The notes: generated by a model not told the origin, from the sequence alone. A stretch of 64,000 nucleotides of DNA from Schistosoma haematobium (GCF_000699445.3 NC_067200.1:434001-498000), one strand, 5' to 3'. Shown: positions 12,486 to 24,430, counted from the first letter of the stretch. Translations and numbers: made by a program.

Positions 12486-12954
12486 TTAATATTGTTACTT
12501 GTAGAATAATACCATTTTCCCAACCACACCAGTTTAATTAGAAAATATCTGAACATAATAGGCAATTTTATAAAACATAGCATATATCTATCTGTGTATA
12601 CATCCATGTACACACATACAAGATTGTGGTACACACGTAGTCACTAGCGTGTATGCATATAAATGCACAACCATCCGTGTTTGCGTACTCACCGACATTT
12701 CGCTACACAAGTATATCTATATATACATATTCGTTGGCTGACATAATATGTACATTATTATATCTATTCAACTAGTTTATCATGCATACATACTCATAAA
12801 CATGATTTCAGTAGTATAAATATAGACAATAGTATATACATGTGTACATGTTTACATCCATAACAAAATAGTGAAACGTTTACTTTCTCTTTTCTCTCCA
12901 CTTTTCACTCAGTGTTTCTATTTACATTTTCAATTATTATGCGATTATTAATTG

Positions 12955-13090
12955 TTCAACGTTAATAGTAATAGTAACAGTAATAGTAGTAACAGTAATG
13001 ATAGTGATAGTAATGATAGTAGTAATAATCATAGTCATAATAGTAATGGTAATGAGAATAGTCATAATAGTAATAGTAATGTCATGTAGA
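12955..13090 (+). repeat. Imperfect AGTAAT-type microsatellite
   Basis: Runs of TAATAGTAA, AGTAATGATAG and similar triplet-based units over about 130 bp. Confidence 0.8.
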
Positions 13091-13140
13091 TCAGAAAAAA
13101 TAATGGCAAATTATTGAAAAGTTTATGAATGTGAGACAAA

Positions 13141-13172
13141 AAAGAAGAAGAAGAAGAAGAAGAAGAAGAAAG
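13141..13172 (+). repeat. (AAG)n microsatellite
   Basis: About ten AAG units in a row after a short A run. Confidence 0.9.
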
Positions 13173-13284
13173 TATAAAAGGAATGATTCTGTAATCATTG
13201 GAGTGAATCTCATTAATGGACATAATACATGAACATACTGTTTTATCGGAATGAAAATTATTGTAACTTACTAATAGTTACATT

Positions 13285-13455
13285 CATATGTTGATCTAAT
13301 TTAGAGCATCAACGTAAAACTGAGAAAAAAAACTGGATGACTATTTCGTTTTATATTAGGATTCGTCAACAGTATGAATCCAAGATCTATTGAATGTGAT
13401 TTGAATCTAAGAACTTTGATCATCCAGATAAACTAAATCAACTCATGAATTCAAT
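13285..13455 (-). repeat. HH-SINE fragment, degenerate
   Basis: TGATCTAATTTAGAGCATCA, ACTATTTCGTTTTATATTAG and TCGTCAACAGTATG are eroded antisense hammerhead-end blocks, with a mirrored end AACTCATGAATTCAATTATT. Confidence 0.5.
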
Positions 13456-13526
13456 TATTAAAATGCAATATCTAAGTAAAATTGGATACGTTTGATGGTG
13501 TTTGAGTACTTTATATTGATTATACG

Positions 13527-13529
<3 letters not shown>

Positions 13530-13563
<34 letters not shown>
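13530..13563 (+). repeat. (AAT)n microsatellite
   Basis: About eleven AAT/TAA units. Flanked on the right by a Rep-P palindromic motif near 13,570-13,615 (ACTTATATTGACAGATATAA). Confidence 0.9.
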
Positions 13564-13564
<1 letters not shown>

Positions 13565-13719
13565 ACATGTGGTGTATGCTACTTATATTGACAGATATAA
13601 GTAGTATGTAGCACAAATCGGAAATGGAATGAATGCCAACAGGAGATTGGAATGATTCAGTTGATGAAGAGAGAATATCATTGTAATAACAATGTAAATG
13701 AAGTGTGTACAAATTATGT

Positions 13720-14280
13720 ATTTGACGTATAGTTTTCTATCATTTACATAACATGGTACCATAAACTAATTGTCCCCCAATCTGAGCATTCGTTCACTAT
13801 ACGTGTCAGTGAAACTGGTCTACATTTTAGGATCTATATTTAAACTATATTTTGATTTATTCTTAGAATTTACACATCATATACACAGATGTATATATGT
13901 GAATAGATTAACTGTTCTATTCTGTATTCATTACAATCGACAACTGATGTGTACACTTCTTATAGGTATGTTGAAATCAGCCATTTGAATAGGATAATCA
14001 AGAGTCATTCAAAGCCTTTGATTGTGTAAATGAATCAATCAACACATATTGATATGGTTTAGAAATTTAAACTAAATTTTTAACTCAAAGGGTTAAGTTG
14101 ATACCTCAGAAAGTTAAATTTATTCATGATCAATAGCCTTTCCCAATGAAGATCATTCAGAAATCATTTAACTTATCTGACTAACCTAAACTATCATTAA
14201 ATCAATAGTAGCAGGCAATACGCACCTCACTCTACATTTTTATCAGTAATAACAATGATAATGTGTGTACTGTTGATTAC
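13720..14280. other. Unannotated AT-rich stretch
   Basis: No supported feature. Confidence 0.4.
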
Positions 14281-14282
14281 TT

Positions 14283-14572
14283 TACTTACTTTTGCTTGTG
14301 ACTCCCAATAGAGGAGCATAGGCCGACAACTAGCATTCTCCAATCCACTCTGACCTAAGCTTTCCTTTCCAGTTCTATCCCATTTTTGTTCATTTTTCTC
14401 ATGTTTTCTCTATTTCTCGAAACAATTTATTCCTTGGTCTTCCTCTCTTCCTTTGGCTTTGAGGATTCCATGTGAGGGCTTGCCTTGTGACGCAGTTCGG
14501 TGTTTTCCTCAATGTGTGTCCTTTCCAGCGCTTCTTTTAATTACTTCCTCCGCTGGCATCTGGTTTGTACGA
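14283..14572 (-). repeat. RTE 3' end fragment
   Basis: Antisense copy: GTGACTCCCAATAGAGGAGC, TTGAGGATTCCATGTGAGGG and ACTTCCTCCGCTGGCATCTG are RTE 3' UTR and C-terminal coding blocks. Confidence 0.75.
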
Positions 14573-14574
14573 TT

Positions 14575-14885
14575 GCTATTAATGTCGACACATATAAGTA
14601 GTATATATCATCAATCTAAAGTGAAAGAGAACAAGAACAGGGAGTGATTGGTATGGAAATGAAGGAACAATGAAGTCTGAAACAATTGATGAACATTTTG
14701 TAAATGAAGTATTGACTACATGATTCCTTGATTTTTCTAAGTGATTCTGAAATTTTCCTTTCAGATACATTTGGTTGTCACCCACTTGTGTAAGTACAAA
14801 GCATTTAACGTGATTTATGAATTTTTCATAATATTGTAAAAGTTCTTGAGTTTTTAATACTCTTGGAGCCATTCTACGGGGTTAG
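14575..14885 (-). repeat. Rep-P copy
   Basis: Starts with the palindromic motif (ACACATATAAGTAGTAT) and includes GGAACAATGAAGTCTGAAAC and TTTTGTAAATGAAGTA, blocks shared with 29.74, 45.03 and (opposite strand) 31.9, 18.0 and 62.2 kb. It abuts an RTE 3' end, as at 62.38 kb. Confidence 0.65.
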
Positions 14886-14889
14886 TACC

Positions 14890-15415
14890 GGACGTTGACC
14901 TGATTAACGGAGAAGTTCTAAGTGTAGATAGGGTTAACAACCTTATCTTGTACAAAGGAATGTTGCTAGATAAATGCTGACCAAATATCATCTGGTTTAA
15001 AATAAATATTATTCCACTCCAACTCTTATTCTTTGCCTTCACTTCAAGCCCTAACAACATTCATGGTTTATGATAACGTCCATCAATTGTAATTACACCC
15101 TGTCTTTATTGTATGTTCCAATATAATTAAAAACTATTTTCTGATTAGTTGATAAGTCAGTAGTTTAATATGGTTGATGTATTTCACTTGTACTATCTCA
15201 ACATAACTAGATCTTTTTATCACTTTATAATAGTTAAAAGATAATTACACTATAATCATGGTTCATCATGTTCTACAGTATGTTTTCAATGGAACTACAG
15301 TGTTGAGTTACATAAATAGACTTATTACTTCATCATGTGTTTTATTCAAGCTATGAAATCACTATAAGGATTTTATGGTCAACATATTTGATTAACTTTT
15401 ATTTGATTATCATTA
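14890..15415. other. Unannotated AT-rich stretch
   Basis: No supported feature. Confidence 0.4.
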
Positions 15416-15419
15416 AAAA

Positions 15420-15565
15420 CTAGGATGTACTAGGGAGATATTTCTTCATGGTATGCAGCTTCTCAACAGTGCTGAAGAGTAGATTACTTAAATAAAAAAG
15501 ATTTGGAATGAGTCCTATTTTTCACTGATTGTCTAGCTAAGGTTAATTCGTGATGTCCACTCTAA
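15420..15565 (-). repeat. HH-SINE remnant
   Basis: GCAGCTTCTCAACAGTGCTG near the left and CACTGATTGTCTAGCTAAGG near the right are eroded SINE ends. Little more can be said. Confidence 0.35.
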
Positions 15566-15661
15566 AATTATGAAAAGTGAAATACTAGTTAACCAACGTA
15601 ACCTCTATCTGGATAGATCGCTCGATTACATTATTTTATAATTTTAACTAATAAGACAGTT

Positions 15662-15775
15662 ATCCTTCAAGATGGTGAAGAAGATTGATAATTCAGGCGG
15701 ATTATTTCGGTGAATTTTTGTTCTCTGGGTTGGATGGTTTCATCGTGGAGCTTTCATTGTTATTTTGAAATACTG
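15662..15775 (-). repeat. Penelope-like element terminal fragment
   Basis: GATGGTGAAGAAGATTGATA, GTTCTCTGGGTTGGATGGTT and CGTGGAGCTTTCATTGTTAT match, with mutations, the inverted arm of the Penelope-like element at 55.64-55.76 kb, including its hammerhead-like segment. Confidence 0.65.
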
Positions 15776-15904
15776 ATTAGCTTATTCAAGTATTATCATG
15801 TAATACAAGTCATTTCAACAATGACAATTTTTATGCAGACTAGAATAGTAGTTAGAAGTCTTATTTCGCACTCGGTAGCTGGACGTGCGCCTGAATCTGA
15901 TCAT

Positions 15905-16405
15905 TGATTTTCATTCTGGAACACGAACACAGTACCGTTCATTTCAAACACTACCACTTAGCTACTGAGCATAGGTAGCTACTGGATTTTTGTCAGGAGA
16001 TGAAATTTATTTTGACTCTTCCCAGAAATTTTTACGACCCCAATCGATTAATTTATTTTGGGATATATCCATCTTGTCCGGATAGCTTCAATATTGATAA
16101 GCCTGTAGACTGAGAAGCTAAGTGAATAATGTTATGGCGTTTGAAACAAACTATACTGGTTTAGAGCTCCAGATAGAACATCAACTCTGAGGTGCAGATA
16201 CATCCAGCTGGCGAGTCCCATATAGGATGAAAATGCAATCTGTTTTCCACACTTATCCATCATCAATCTCTATTTAGAATGCTTTCAACTTGAAAGAAAT
16301 ATCCAAGCAGTTCTAACACTATGTACATACACCAAAGGAGACTGATTAACTGTAGTCACAAACATCAATGGGAAGATTCAAACAACTAATATAAATAAAT
16401 AAAAC
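15905..16405 (+). repeat. Smalpha-type SINE (forward copy and reversed head)
   Basis: 16,090-16,400 is a forward copy: tRNA-like head (GAGAAGCTAAGTGAATAA...), hammerhead region (CATCCAGCTGGCGAGTCCCA, then ATAGGATGAAAATG; core changed to CTGGCGA) and tail (ATCAATGGGAAGATTCAA). 15,905-16,000 holds a reversed head fragment (AGTACCGTTCATTTCAAACA). Confidence 0.6.
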
Positions 16406-16859
16406 GTTTCGTTTTAATTAAATAACACAACAACATGATAACATTACGATTAATTTCATGGAAGTGAATGACCTAATTTCCCATTTCTATATTCAATGTG
16501 ATAGCTGAATTCAGTTTAGTTTGATTTGAATATTCCAGCCTTATGTGTAGTTTATTATGGTCATTAAATTTTCAAAATAATCACTATGGTTACGCAGAAA
16601 CATTTACATTGAAATGTGTGTTTCTTTGCAATTTCTATGGTTTATTATTCCAATGATCGACTATCACAATTAACTTAATGTGAAACTGAAAAGATAGTAA
16701 AAATAATTTACACCTCAGAAATGAATTAACAGGGTTCGAATCCCTTTAAAGAGAAGTAATCATGAAATTAAGAAAAAAGATTGTTAGTAATAATTATCAA
16801 TTAGCATTCAATGCTGTTTAGGTAACAGTAACGTTTCTATCTGCAAAACCGAGATGCAA

Positions 16860-17745
16860 TTGTTCTATTCCTTAGGAAGCATCAGCGCCGTCAAGATGGT
16901 TAACGCATTACCATAGCATTCTAGGTCGCAAGAATCACCACCATTAATAATGGATCTCTATTGAGACATTAGGAAAGATTCAACAAGAATATATTAGTTA
17001 GAAACAGACTAACAAAGGAGAAGAAAGTTAAGGGACAGGCTGACTACACAGAAAAATACACACACGTAAAGAAGAGTACTGAAATTGATAAGTGAAATAT
17101 TTAGAAGTCCTGAAAATTGCAGCCGTAAAGGCTGCTAGAGAATAAAATACAAAAGAAGTAAGTGATGTGATCAAGGAGCTGGAAAAAAAGTAATATTGTA
17201 GAACGACCGGCGAAGGATAAAGAGGTTGAAACAATCACTGATGATCATGAACAGAGGAACATGCAAGAAGAATTTACCAGCTTCTCTGGTTGTGCCAGAC
17301 ACTAAGCAGTACATGCAGAATTCCTTACAAACAACATAACAGCTGAATCACTGAAGTCAGATGCAGAAATCGATGCAAACATGCTGCACATTTTGTTCAG
17401 AAAAATTTGAGAGGAAGAATACGTGCTGACAGACTGAAAAGAAGAGTATTTCACTGAAATTACAAGAGAAGTTCTCAGTAGGTGTGAGAATAACAAGACG
17501 ACATAAATGAACTAAAACACGAAATCCAGAATCACAAACAGTGATCAGCTATGAAGTCGCAATTGATGTGGAGGCTCTAGAAGAAGTAGAAATCTTTATA
17601 TACCTGAACAGTATGACTGATAAACAAAAAGAATCTGATACAGATGTGAAAGCACAGGTCGGCAAAGCAAGGCCAGCTTTCTTACAAGTAATGAACATAT
17701 GGAGACTAGCAGAAAGTGCTCACAAATCATGTCATCATGTCATTA
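16860..17745 (+). pseudogene. RTE retrotransposon, strongly decayed coding fragment
   Basis: AGCATTCTAGGTCGCAAGAA and CACCACCATTAATAATGG match the linker between endonuclease and RT of the full element (near 48,320-48,355). 17,540-17,740 matches the C-terminal block (GGCAAAGCAAGGCCAGCTTT). The RT core between is largely deleted near 17,430. An internal 115-codon open frame at 17,541 is a by-product of this fragment plus flanking DNA. Confidence 0.65.
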
Positions 17746-17999
17746 ATTTAGAAATATTGATTTTGTATTGCCTAATGTCAGTAGTGTGCCACTTTTTAGG
17801 ACACAATATTTGTGTCGTTTACTTGATTGATGTAGTTCGAAGTCTAGGAACTATGTTTATCGAATACACCTTACTTTTCTATAGCTGATTATGTTATACG
17901 TTAACACTTAAAAAGAGGTACCAATATTCATAATGAAACAAACACTTTGTTAGAAACATTAAATACACTCGAAAGCGTCGTTACTATACAGTCAAGAAA

Positions 18000-18265
18000 A
18001 TCAAGCACGAGTGGGACCAATGGAATCTCTCAGTAAAATATGGGAACCATATAGTAAACACTTCGTTTACAAAGCGTGAAATAATTATCTCAAACTTTAC
18101 TACTCCTTTTGCAAATTTCAGTCAATCGTCCCAGACATCACTGTGCCTGCATTTCCATACCAACTGCTTTCTATTCCCATTATTCTCTTCTTGATCTTCT
18201 CAATCTCCAACTGTCAGATATTATATTTCTGATTCGCGTTATGTACGACTTATTTCAATATGAGT
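18000..18265 (+). repeat. Rep-P copy, degenerate
   Basis: GGGACCAATGGAATCTCTCA, ACACTTCGTTTACAAAGCGT and CAAATTTCAGTCAATCGTCC correspond to the forward Rep-P copies at 31.9 and 62.2 kb. Confidence 0.45.
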
Positions 18266-18564
18266 AGCACACATCTCAGCACTTCTAAAACTGATACTCA
18301 ACTGTCATCAGTTCATTACGTTATGTTACATGTTGATGGTTGAAAACAAAAACGGTAAAATGTACACTTTAATTTGAAATAGAACTAATCACCCGGTTAT
18401 CATCTATGATCACAGTATGTTTTAGCTAATTCATTCTTAAAAATAAGAAAATTCCTGAAACTCAATATATCGAAATCTTGGTTAAATGTCGACCAAGTTT
18501 CTTGTGACTTGAGTCATTCGTATATTTTATTTTGGTTAGATAATCTGTTGCATTCCTTGTATTG

Positions 18565-18665
18565 TGATTGGTTAATATATTTTCCACATATATGATTGGT
18601 CAATCATAATTAGCCAATCACAGCAGCCAATAAAATTTCACCTATATACATATATATATAAAGCT
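18565..18665 (+). promoter_or_regulatory. Putative promoter of the 7TM receptor gene
   Basis: Two ATTGG boxes (18,567 and 18,595) and two CCAAT boxes (18,614 and 18,627) lie within 65 bp, followed by a TATA-like run at 18,644-18,662, about 85-100 bp upstream of the receptor ATG. This is a pattern-based inference; no transcript start is known to me. Confidence 0.4.
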
Positions 18666-18689
18666 GTCAAGATATCTCCCTGTTTTGGA

Positions 18690-18737
18690 ATGGTTAATAA
18701 TGATAGTGATAGTAATACATTAGTTACTAAGGCATAA
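18690..18737 (+). CDS. Upstream ORF, 15 codons
   Basis: ATG at 18,690 opens 15 codons rich in Asn, Asp and Ser and stops nine bases before the receptor ATG, in the same frame. If transcription starts at the TATA box above, this uORF would be in the 5' leader and could reduce translation of the receptor. It may equally be chance. Confidence 0.25.
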   Translation: MVNNDSDSNTLVTKA

Positions 18738-18746
18738 CATAATACT

Positions 18747-20169
18747 ATGAGTTCCCTTAATTTAGATGCAATCTATCAAGCTAAACGTTTATTCAATGAT
18801 CATATCTCTTTTATATATCATAGTAATAATTATTCTGATTTAAAATTAAATGACTTACTGAATAGAAATTTGACATTATTTTGGAAAACTATGCATCAAT
18901 GTTTAGATTTAAATGATCTCATACAACAACAATTGATTTTATTAAATCATTCTATCACCATAGCAACTATAAATCAAACTAGTAATTTATATACATCAAC
19001 ACAATTACAATCTTTATATACATGGTGTAATTTAGGTAGATCAACATGGTTTACAAATGTATTCACATTAATGCATCATAATTCATGGCAAGAGAAAGTA
19101 TCTATTGAATTACAAAAAAATATTTATTACCTATATTATTATTATTATTATTATTCATGAATTGTTTAAGTCTTCTAATATCTATAACAGGTATTTATCA
19201 TCTATGTAAATTATCAAATAAATCTAATCAAAAGATTATGATCATAATGAGATGTCAATCTATGAGAGAAAATTATTTCCCAGCAACATGGCCATTATTA
19301 TTATGGTATTGTATTATTGGTTTCTTATGGTTATTAAATAATATTTGGTTTAAATATGATGATGATGATGCTGATGATGATGATGACATCACAATATTTC
19401 AATATACATATTAGTATCCATAGTCATGATAATTATTGTCGTATATTAACTTATTTCAAAAATATATTAAGATATATACCAACATGGTTAATAAGTTTAA
19501 TGTTATGTGATCGAACTATTGGTGAATATCGTCATCGAAATCATTATTATACAATGACCATATTCTATAATCATCATCATCTTAATCATTATGATAATGA
19601 TGAATTAATAATCAATCAAAATCGATTCAATCAATTAACTCATCAATATTGTAATCAATATACTCTTAATCAATCAATCAAAAATCAATTAATCATCCCT
19701 AAAATAATCTATAATAACAATAATGATGATGATGATGTAACATCATATGATATCAATGATCCTGATCAATATCATTCATCATCAAAAAGATCTTGTTTTC
19801 ATTCATTTCTATTATATTTGAAAAAGAAATTTTATTTTGATTGTATTCTATATGGATTAAAACAAACATCTAATAAACAATGTCCAATATTGAATAGAAA
19901 CAATGACTATGTGACATCATTCAAAGAATGTAGTAATACTACTAATAATCATGATTATCAAAATATTATTAAATGATTTATGTCATTGGAATGAATGCGG
20001 TTTAAGTCGAATAGGTGGTTTAGTATTATTCAGTATTATTACATCATTATTATGTTTAATGAATACACATTTATTATGGTTATATAAAATTAGTAAAATA
20101 ACAAAACCTTGTGTATTATCTGCTGGTGATGCCATAATCTTATCTGTTTTCTATCCATATTTATTAAAG
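18747..20169 (+). CDS. Rhodopsin-like 7TM receptor, exon 1 (N-terminus to TM5), frame broken three times
   Basis: The start is the ATG at 18,747. The first ~120 residues have no signal peptide but carry four N-glycosylation sequons (NYS, NLT, NHS, NQT), as expected for an extracellular N-terminus. TM1 is near 19,124-19,200, TM2 near 19,271-19,345, and TM3 near 19,449-19,510, ending in CDRTIG at 19,506-19,523, a DRY-like motif with Thr for Tyr. An intracellular loop 2 of about 160 residues, rich in Asn, His and Asp, follows. TM4 is near 20,002-20,085 and the first half of TM5 near 20,145-20,169. Frame changes occur near 19,114-19,120 (an A7 run; one more A would restore the frame), in the GAT repeat near 19,346-19,405 (between TM2 and TM3), and near 19,940-19,975. 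The exon ends LLK with GTAATG donor at 20,170. Topology indicates a class A GPCR; ligand and subfamily are not recognisable. It may be a pseudogene or carry assembly indels. Confidence 0.7.
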
Positions 20170-20229
20170 GTAATGTATGGATTGTTATTACTTATGATTT
20201 GTTAGTTGATATATGACAGTTTAGTAATT

Positions 20230-20545
20230 ATTTGAGATCATGAATCGATTGATGTTAGACCATTATTGAAAACCTGGACGTTTCGTATTATTCTGGGACT
20301 CCTCAACAGTGCGCATCCAATCTTCCGCTTGTGAGATTCCCACCCAGCGCCTCAGTCTCGTGCGCAAACACTTAACCTACTAGACCACTGAGCCGGCATC
20401 AAATAGTGTTATTGTAAGAAAGCCCTTAGTTCGAATCCCGCGGGCGGGATCGTAGATGCGCACTACTGAGAAGTACCACAATATGAGAAAACCACCTACA
20501 GTGCTTCCAGGTTTTTAATGGTTGTTTTACATCAATCGGTTCATG
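20230..20545 (+). repeat. HH-SINE with inverted ends
   Basis: Left end GAGATCATGAATCGATTGAT mirrors the right end ATCAATCGGTTCATGATCTC. Both arms carry a hammerhead remnant and a B-box side of the tRNA-like unit (antisense near 20,325; forward GTTCGAATCCCGC near 20,431). The centre between the arms is very short, so this copy is close to a pure palindrome. Both hammerhead cores are damaged. Confidence 0.75.
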
Positions 20546-20684
20546 ATCTCAATCTCCACAATCCATATAGTGATATTTATTGATTGTTATTCAGTTGAAA
20601 ATTATTTGAAATTTAAGTTGATTACCCGCTACCTCCAACAAACTAACGACGTCGTATCATTTGAATTGTTACTTACGTACTTAT

Positions 20685-20755
20685 ATTTGTTACTCCTCGT
20701 GAAAGAAAATGGGTCACCCAACAGCACTCTCCACCCAACACGGTCCTTTTCATAA
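20685..20755 (-). repeat. Short RTE 3' UTR scrap
   Basis: GTTACTCCTCGTGAAAG and CCAACAGCACTCTCCACCCA are antisense RTE 3' UTR blocks. Confidence 0.6.
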
Positions 20756-20864
20756 TGTTCTTTTATTAATGTACATGATCATTGAACTAGTCAACCTTTT
20801 TCTTTAACTAAACAACTTTTAACATTTTGGTACGATAAAGAAGATTTCTATCAGAAGGGGTTTT

Positions 20865-21085
20865 GTGGAGATTTTAGAAATTTCACTGGTTGAAATCATG
20901 AGTCAATTGAAGCTAGACCACCATGAAAAACCTGGAGACACTCAACGGCCGTTCCGTTCTATTATGGGACTCCTCAGCAGTGCGCATCCACGACCTCACC
21001 TCTTGCGAGATTCGAACCCAGGACGTACTGGTTTCGTGCGCGAGCAGTTAACCACTAGACCACTAAGCCGGCATCCAACGGTTTT
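20865..21085 (-). repeat. HH-SINE, 5'-truncated, good tRNA-like part
   Basis: Minus strand: A box at about 21,047-21,062 (TGGTCTAGTGGTTAACTG) and B box at about 21,008-21,020 (TGGGTTCGAATCTCG). The hammerhead keeps CTGAGGA but GAAA has become GGAA. The end near 20,885-20,920 is ATCATGAGTCAATTGAAGCT. Confidence 0.75.
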
Positions 21086-21089
21086 AACT

Positions 21090-21930
21090 AAAGAAAATAA
21101 TCTTGATCAAGTTACTTTACCTGGACTGGATAGTTTTATCGTGTAATTATCAGTTTAAAATTCCAACAAAATTAGTAAGCTCTTTGTAATTTTACACTTA
21201 TGCCTAGCAACGTGTTTAGTGCACGTTAATTTTCTATTTATTAATCTTAAATCAGACTGGGATGTTTATAATGATTAGTTACTATGTACTAGCTAGATTA
21301 GCTACAGTGATTGGCCTAAACATGAATTCATTATATAGACAAGTGATCTTCAGACTGGTGAATACTCATATTACCCTACTTTAACACTTCATTTGCATAA
21401 TACTTTCCATAATACGCTGATCTAATACACAATTAATCCCTTTTTATAAGTGTTAATTACTTAATCGGTTTATATAAAGAAAAAAGAATACTAATAAGAT
21501 GTAGTTCGAATAGGACTTTAACTCTTCAACCTTCATCTATTAAGTTTCCTTAAATCCTGATTGATTTAATCAAGATTCAATAAGGATCGATTATCAAAAA
21601 GAAAAAGAAGAAGAAGAAGGTACTAATTAAATCTCATCGAATAAATTTGAAGTAAATTCAACATATCGATTTTGTTTAGAGAGATTTCATGAAGATTTAT
21701 TGAATTTTCAGATCGTATTTGTTTTAGATTGATCCCAGTTATAGTGCCATTAAAAGTTAGTTGTTTTGTTCTAGTATGGAGTATCCCTAGTCGAATAGTT
21801 CAGTGATAGTATTTCATACTGTTATACTGGATGATATATGTTCGAATCAAACAAGGAAACTATTGGATCCTTTGAAAATTTTAAGTTATTCTTGTTGATA
21901 ATTGTTAAATATTGCTAAATCCAGATTGAA
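21090..21930. other. Intronic stretch without recognised repeats
   Basis: Only an AAG run near 21,600-21,620 was seen. Confidence 0.4.
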
Positions 21931-22205
21931 ATGGTGGAGAAGATTTGTAGATCACTATTTATAGCTCCTTCATCTCAAAATCATATGAGCGTTGTTCGAA
22001 AATAAGAGGATTTCGCTAAAAGCCAGGCTCTCATTCGAGAACAACTGTATTTTCTCCACGAGTGTCTTTGCCAGCATGTTCTACCAACAAATGTAACATA
22101 CAGAACTCCAATCAACTCCCTATTGAGATGGAGAATGGCTGAGCAAAGTGGAAGAGAAATGGTACACCTAATGATAGCTCATTGTTTGTTTGTGAATCCA
22201 TAGTT
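21930..22205 (+). pseudogene. Penelope-like element, N-terminal coding remnant
   Basis: A terminal-repeat scrap (ATGGTGGAGAAGATTTGTAG) is followed by an open segment at about 22,050-22,200 reading REQLYFLHECLCQHVLP... and ending in a stop. Blocks of the type 'L-x-F-L-x-x-C-L...V-L-P' occur upstream of the RT in Penelope-like proteins. That part is missing from the better element at 56 kb. The link to that element is inferred from the flanking terminal-repeat sequence. Confidence 0.45.
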
Positions 22206-22734
22206 GACGTTAAAGTTACGCGTTTATAATTAAGAAAAAAATTACAAACTTTAATCACTGGATCTGTAGGATGACTTTAGAGGTTTATCATCAATGGTAC
22301 TCAGCATATAAGGTGATGCAGTGGGGAGAATATGTGCAGCTCAAGATGAAGACGTTCGAGTTGTTGTTGTCTATCAGTTTGGTAATTTGATTGTTAAGCA
22401 TTAATTGTTCTTTCGAACATTATCATTAGCATGTACTTCAAAGAGAAATGAGATATTACACCATTTTTGTTGACTTAAAATTTTGTTGATTGTTACTCAT
22501 CAGTGTAGTATGACAACAGACATGATAAACATCGATATACTGGACAGATGAAACTCAAAGAAAAAGTATTGTTGGAAGACGTGTAAGCAAGCATTAATTA
22601 ATAAACCTATGAAAGTCGACCGAATCTATCAGATAATATTGAAGAGGATTAAGCACTGCAAGGTACACTGTGAAACCGTTCGAAACGAACATACTAAAAA
22701 AGACCATACAGTTGACGATCGTTCACTTCTGCTT

Positions 22735-23245
22735 AAATTACATGCTAATGATGTTTTTCAGAAGAACGATTAAAACCTTATAACCAAGCTTTCCATCTGA
22801 GAGACTACAATACCTCCAATATTCAGGATATTCTTTTTGTTCTATTTAGAATTCTGTATTCAGATATACATAACTCCATGTTAAGTTCAGCTTTCAGAAT
22901 TGAACATAATGTCTTACGAATGTTTCAACCGATCAATCACAAAATTATTAAATTTTAGTATCTCACTTTTTTAGGTTTCAACAATCTCGTTGTAGTTTCT
23001 GATATGCCTTTTAATGTATGGTAAGGTGATCCAGATCATCCTGTAGGACAGGCTATGAGCCATATTTGGAGAAATTCGAACACTCCACTTCAATCTGAAG
23101 TTTGTGCTGAAGATGTCGTTCAGAAGAACGATGAAAACTCCACGATCCAACCATCCATCTCAGAGAACAAAACTCTCATAAAATCATCCAACCGAGCTAC
23201 AAATCTTCTCCACTATCTCATATGTATTGAACTACATGGTTATAA
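22735..23245 (+). repeat. Penelope-like terminal repeat, two degenerate units
   Basis: 22,740-22,810 (CTAATGATG... CAGAAGAACGAT) and 23,053-23,220 (GAAATTCGAACACTCCACTT, TTTGTGCTGAAGATGTCG, CAGAAGAACGATGAAAAC) both match the tail of the element at 57.9-58.03 kb. An open frame at 23,055-23,444 begins with the same peptide tail (MSHIWRNSNTPLQSEVCAED) and is therefore mobile-element derived. The hammerhead-like core is mutated to CTGAAGA with GAAAA following. Confidence 0.65.
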
Positions 23246-23518
23246 TTTTCCAAAATGTTTTAAACTCACAATAAGTTTACCGTATCCAGAGCTTCTTATT
23301 TCATTTTACAGTTATTTGCAAATATTACTTTCTAAATATATCAACTTAGTACAGCTTAAAATGTCAGATAAAAAAGACACAAACATGGCATACATTAAAG
23401 CTTGGGATGAATTTTCAAGTGATAATCTCGTTTCAGTAATGTAGCACTCATGTATTAAATAAATGACAGGTCGCCAAAAATGATGAATACAAAACATCCA
23501 TTGAATATTGAATCACTT

Positions 23519-23695
23519 ACTTACTTACTTACGCCTGTTGCTCTTCGTGGGGTAGCATAGCCCGCCCATCAGCACTTTTCATCCAACCCTATCCTGGACA
23601 ATCCTTTCTAGCTCTTTCCAGTTGGTTTTCATCCTCTTCATATCCGCTTCTACATCCCGATGTATTGTGTTCTTTGGTCTTGAATAGGTTCCAGA
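23519..23695 (-). repeat. RTE 3' end with tail
   Basis: Begins with the antisense tail TTACTTACTTACTTACGCCT and continues through the 3' UTR into the last coding block. Confidence 0.8.
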
Positions 23696-24149
23696 TATCC
23701 TCAGACGTTGATGAATGAATACTTATGACTTAGGTACAGTAATTTAGTTCTGATGTAAGAATACTTAGTGTTCCTGATTATAGTATCGTTTAAGTATACA
23801 TGTACTCTCTAAGCTGGATGGTTTATTCATGATGATAGTTCTAGTTTGTATTTTCCAAACTAAGATTCTTGAGATTGTGATTGATTTATTAATAAGTAAC
23901 ATGTTCATCAAAGTATCGAAGTATACTGATCTGTTTGACTTATCTTACAATCATAATCATAATATACCATGTACAAATAATGCATTAGTTCAATTCATAA
24001 TAACATGGTAACAATGATAATGAGAAAGATTAAACATTAATGAAATGGTTAGAGAATAGATAATGTAAGCTTAATATTAAGAAATACTGATTTATGTTGG
24101 TGGATTCTGAATCATGTAGTCAATACCAAATCTTTAATTTATGGAAAAC

Positions 24150-24430
24150 ATTTGAGCAACTTTAGACTGAGCTTGAGAGCATCCATTTAGTAACTAAGAC
24201 GGAATGAAGGTTATGAACCAGTGTGAGGAATTCGAATTATGACTTACAGTCGATCGTAAGAGTTAGGAATTACACTTGGGATTTTCATCATGAACTGACA
24301 TCAACTATAATGCCATAAATCTATTTAGCCAAATGGATAAGTGAATTTTGCGCCAAAATCCGTGACCTGTTATCTTACACGTGATTAGTTCATCCATAAA
24401 TTATAGTCTGACCCGTTTTCTTCTATCAAA
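24150..24430 (+). repeat. Rep-F copy
   Basis: Shares GAGAGCATCCATTTAGTAAC, AAGGTTATGAACCAGTGTGA and TAATGCCATAAATCTATTTA with copies at 25.57 kb (+) and 43.93 kb (-). No ORF. Confidence 0.6.

Noticed and set aside
16190..16245. Smalpha hammerhead at 16.2 kb as an active ribozyme
   Set aside because: The core reads CTGGCGA and stem II is mispaired.
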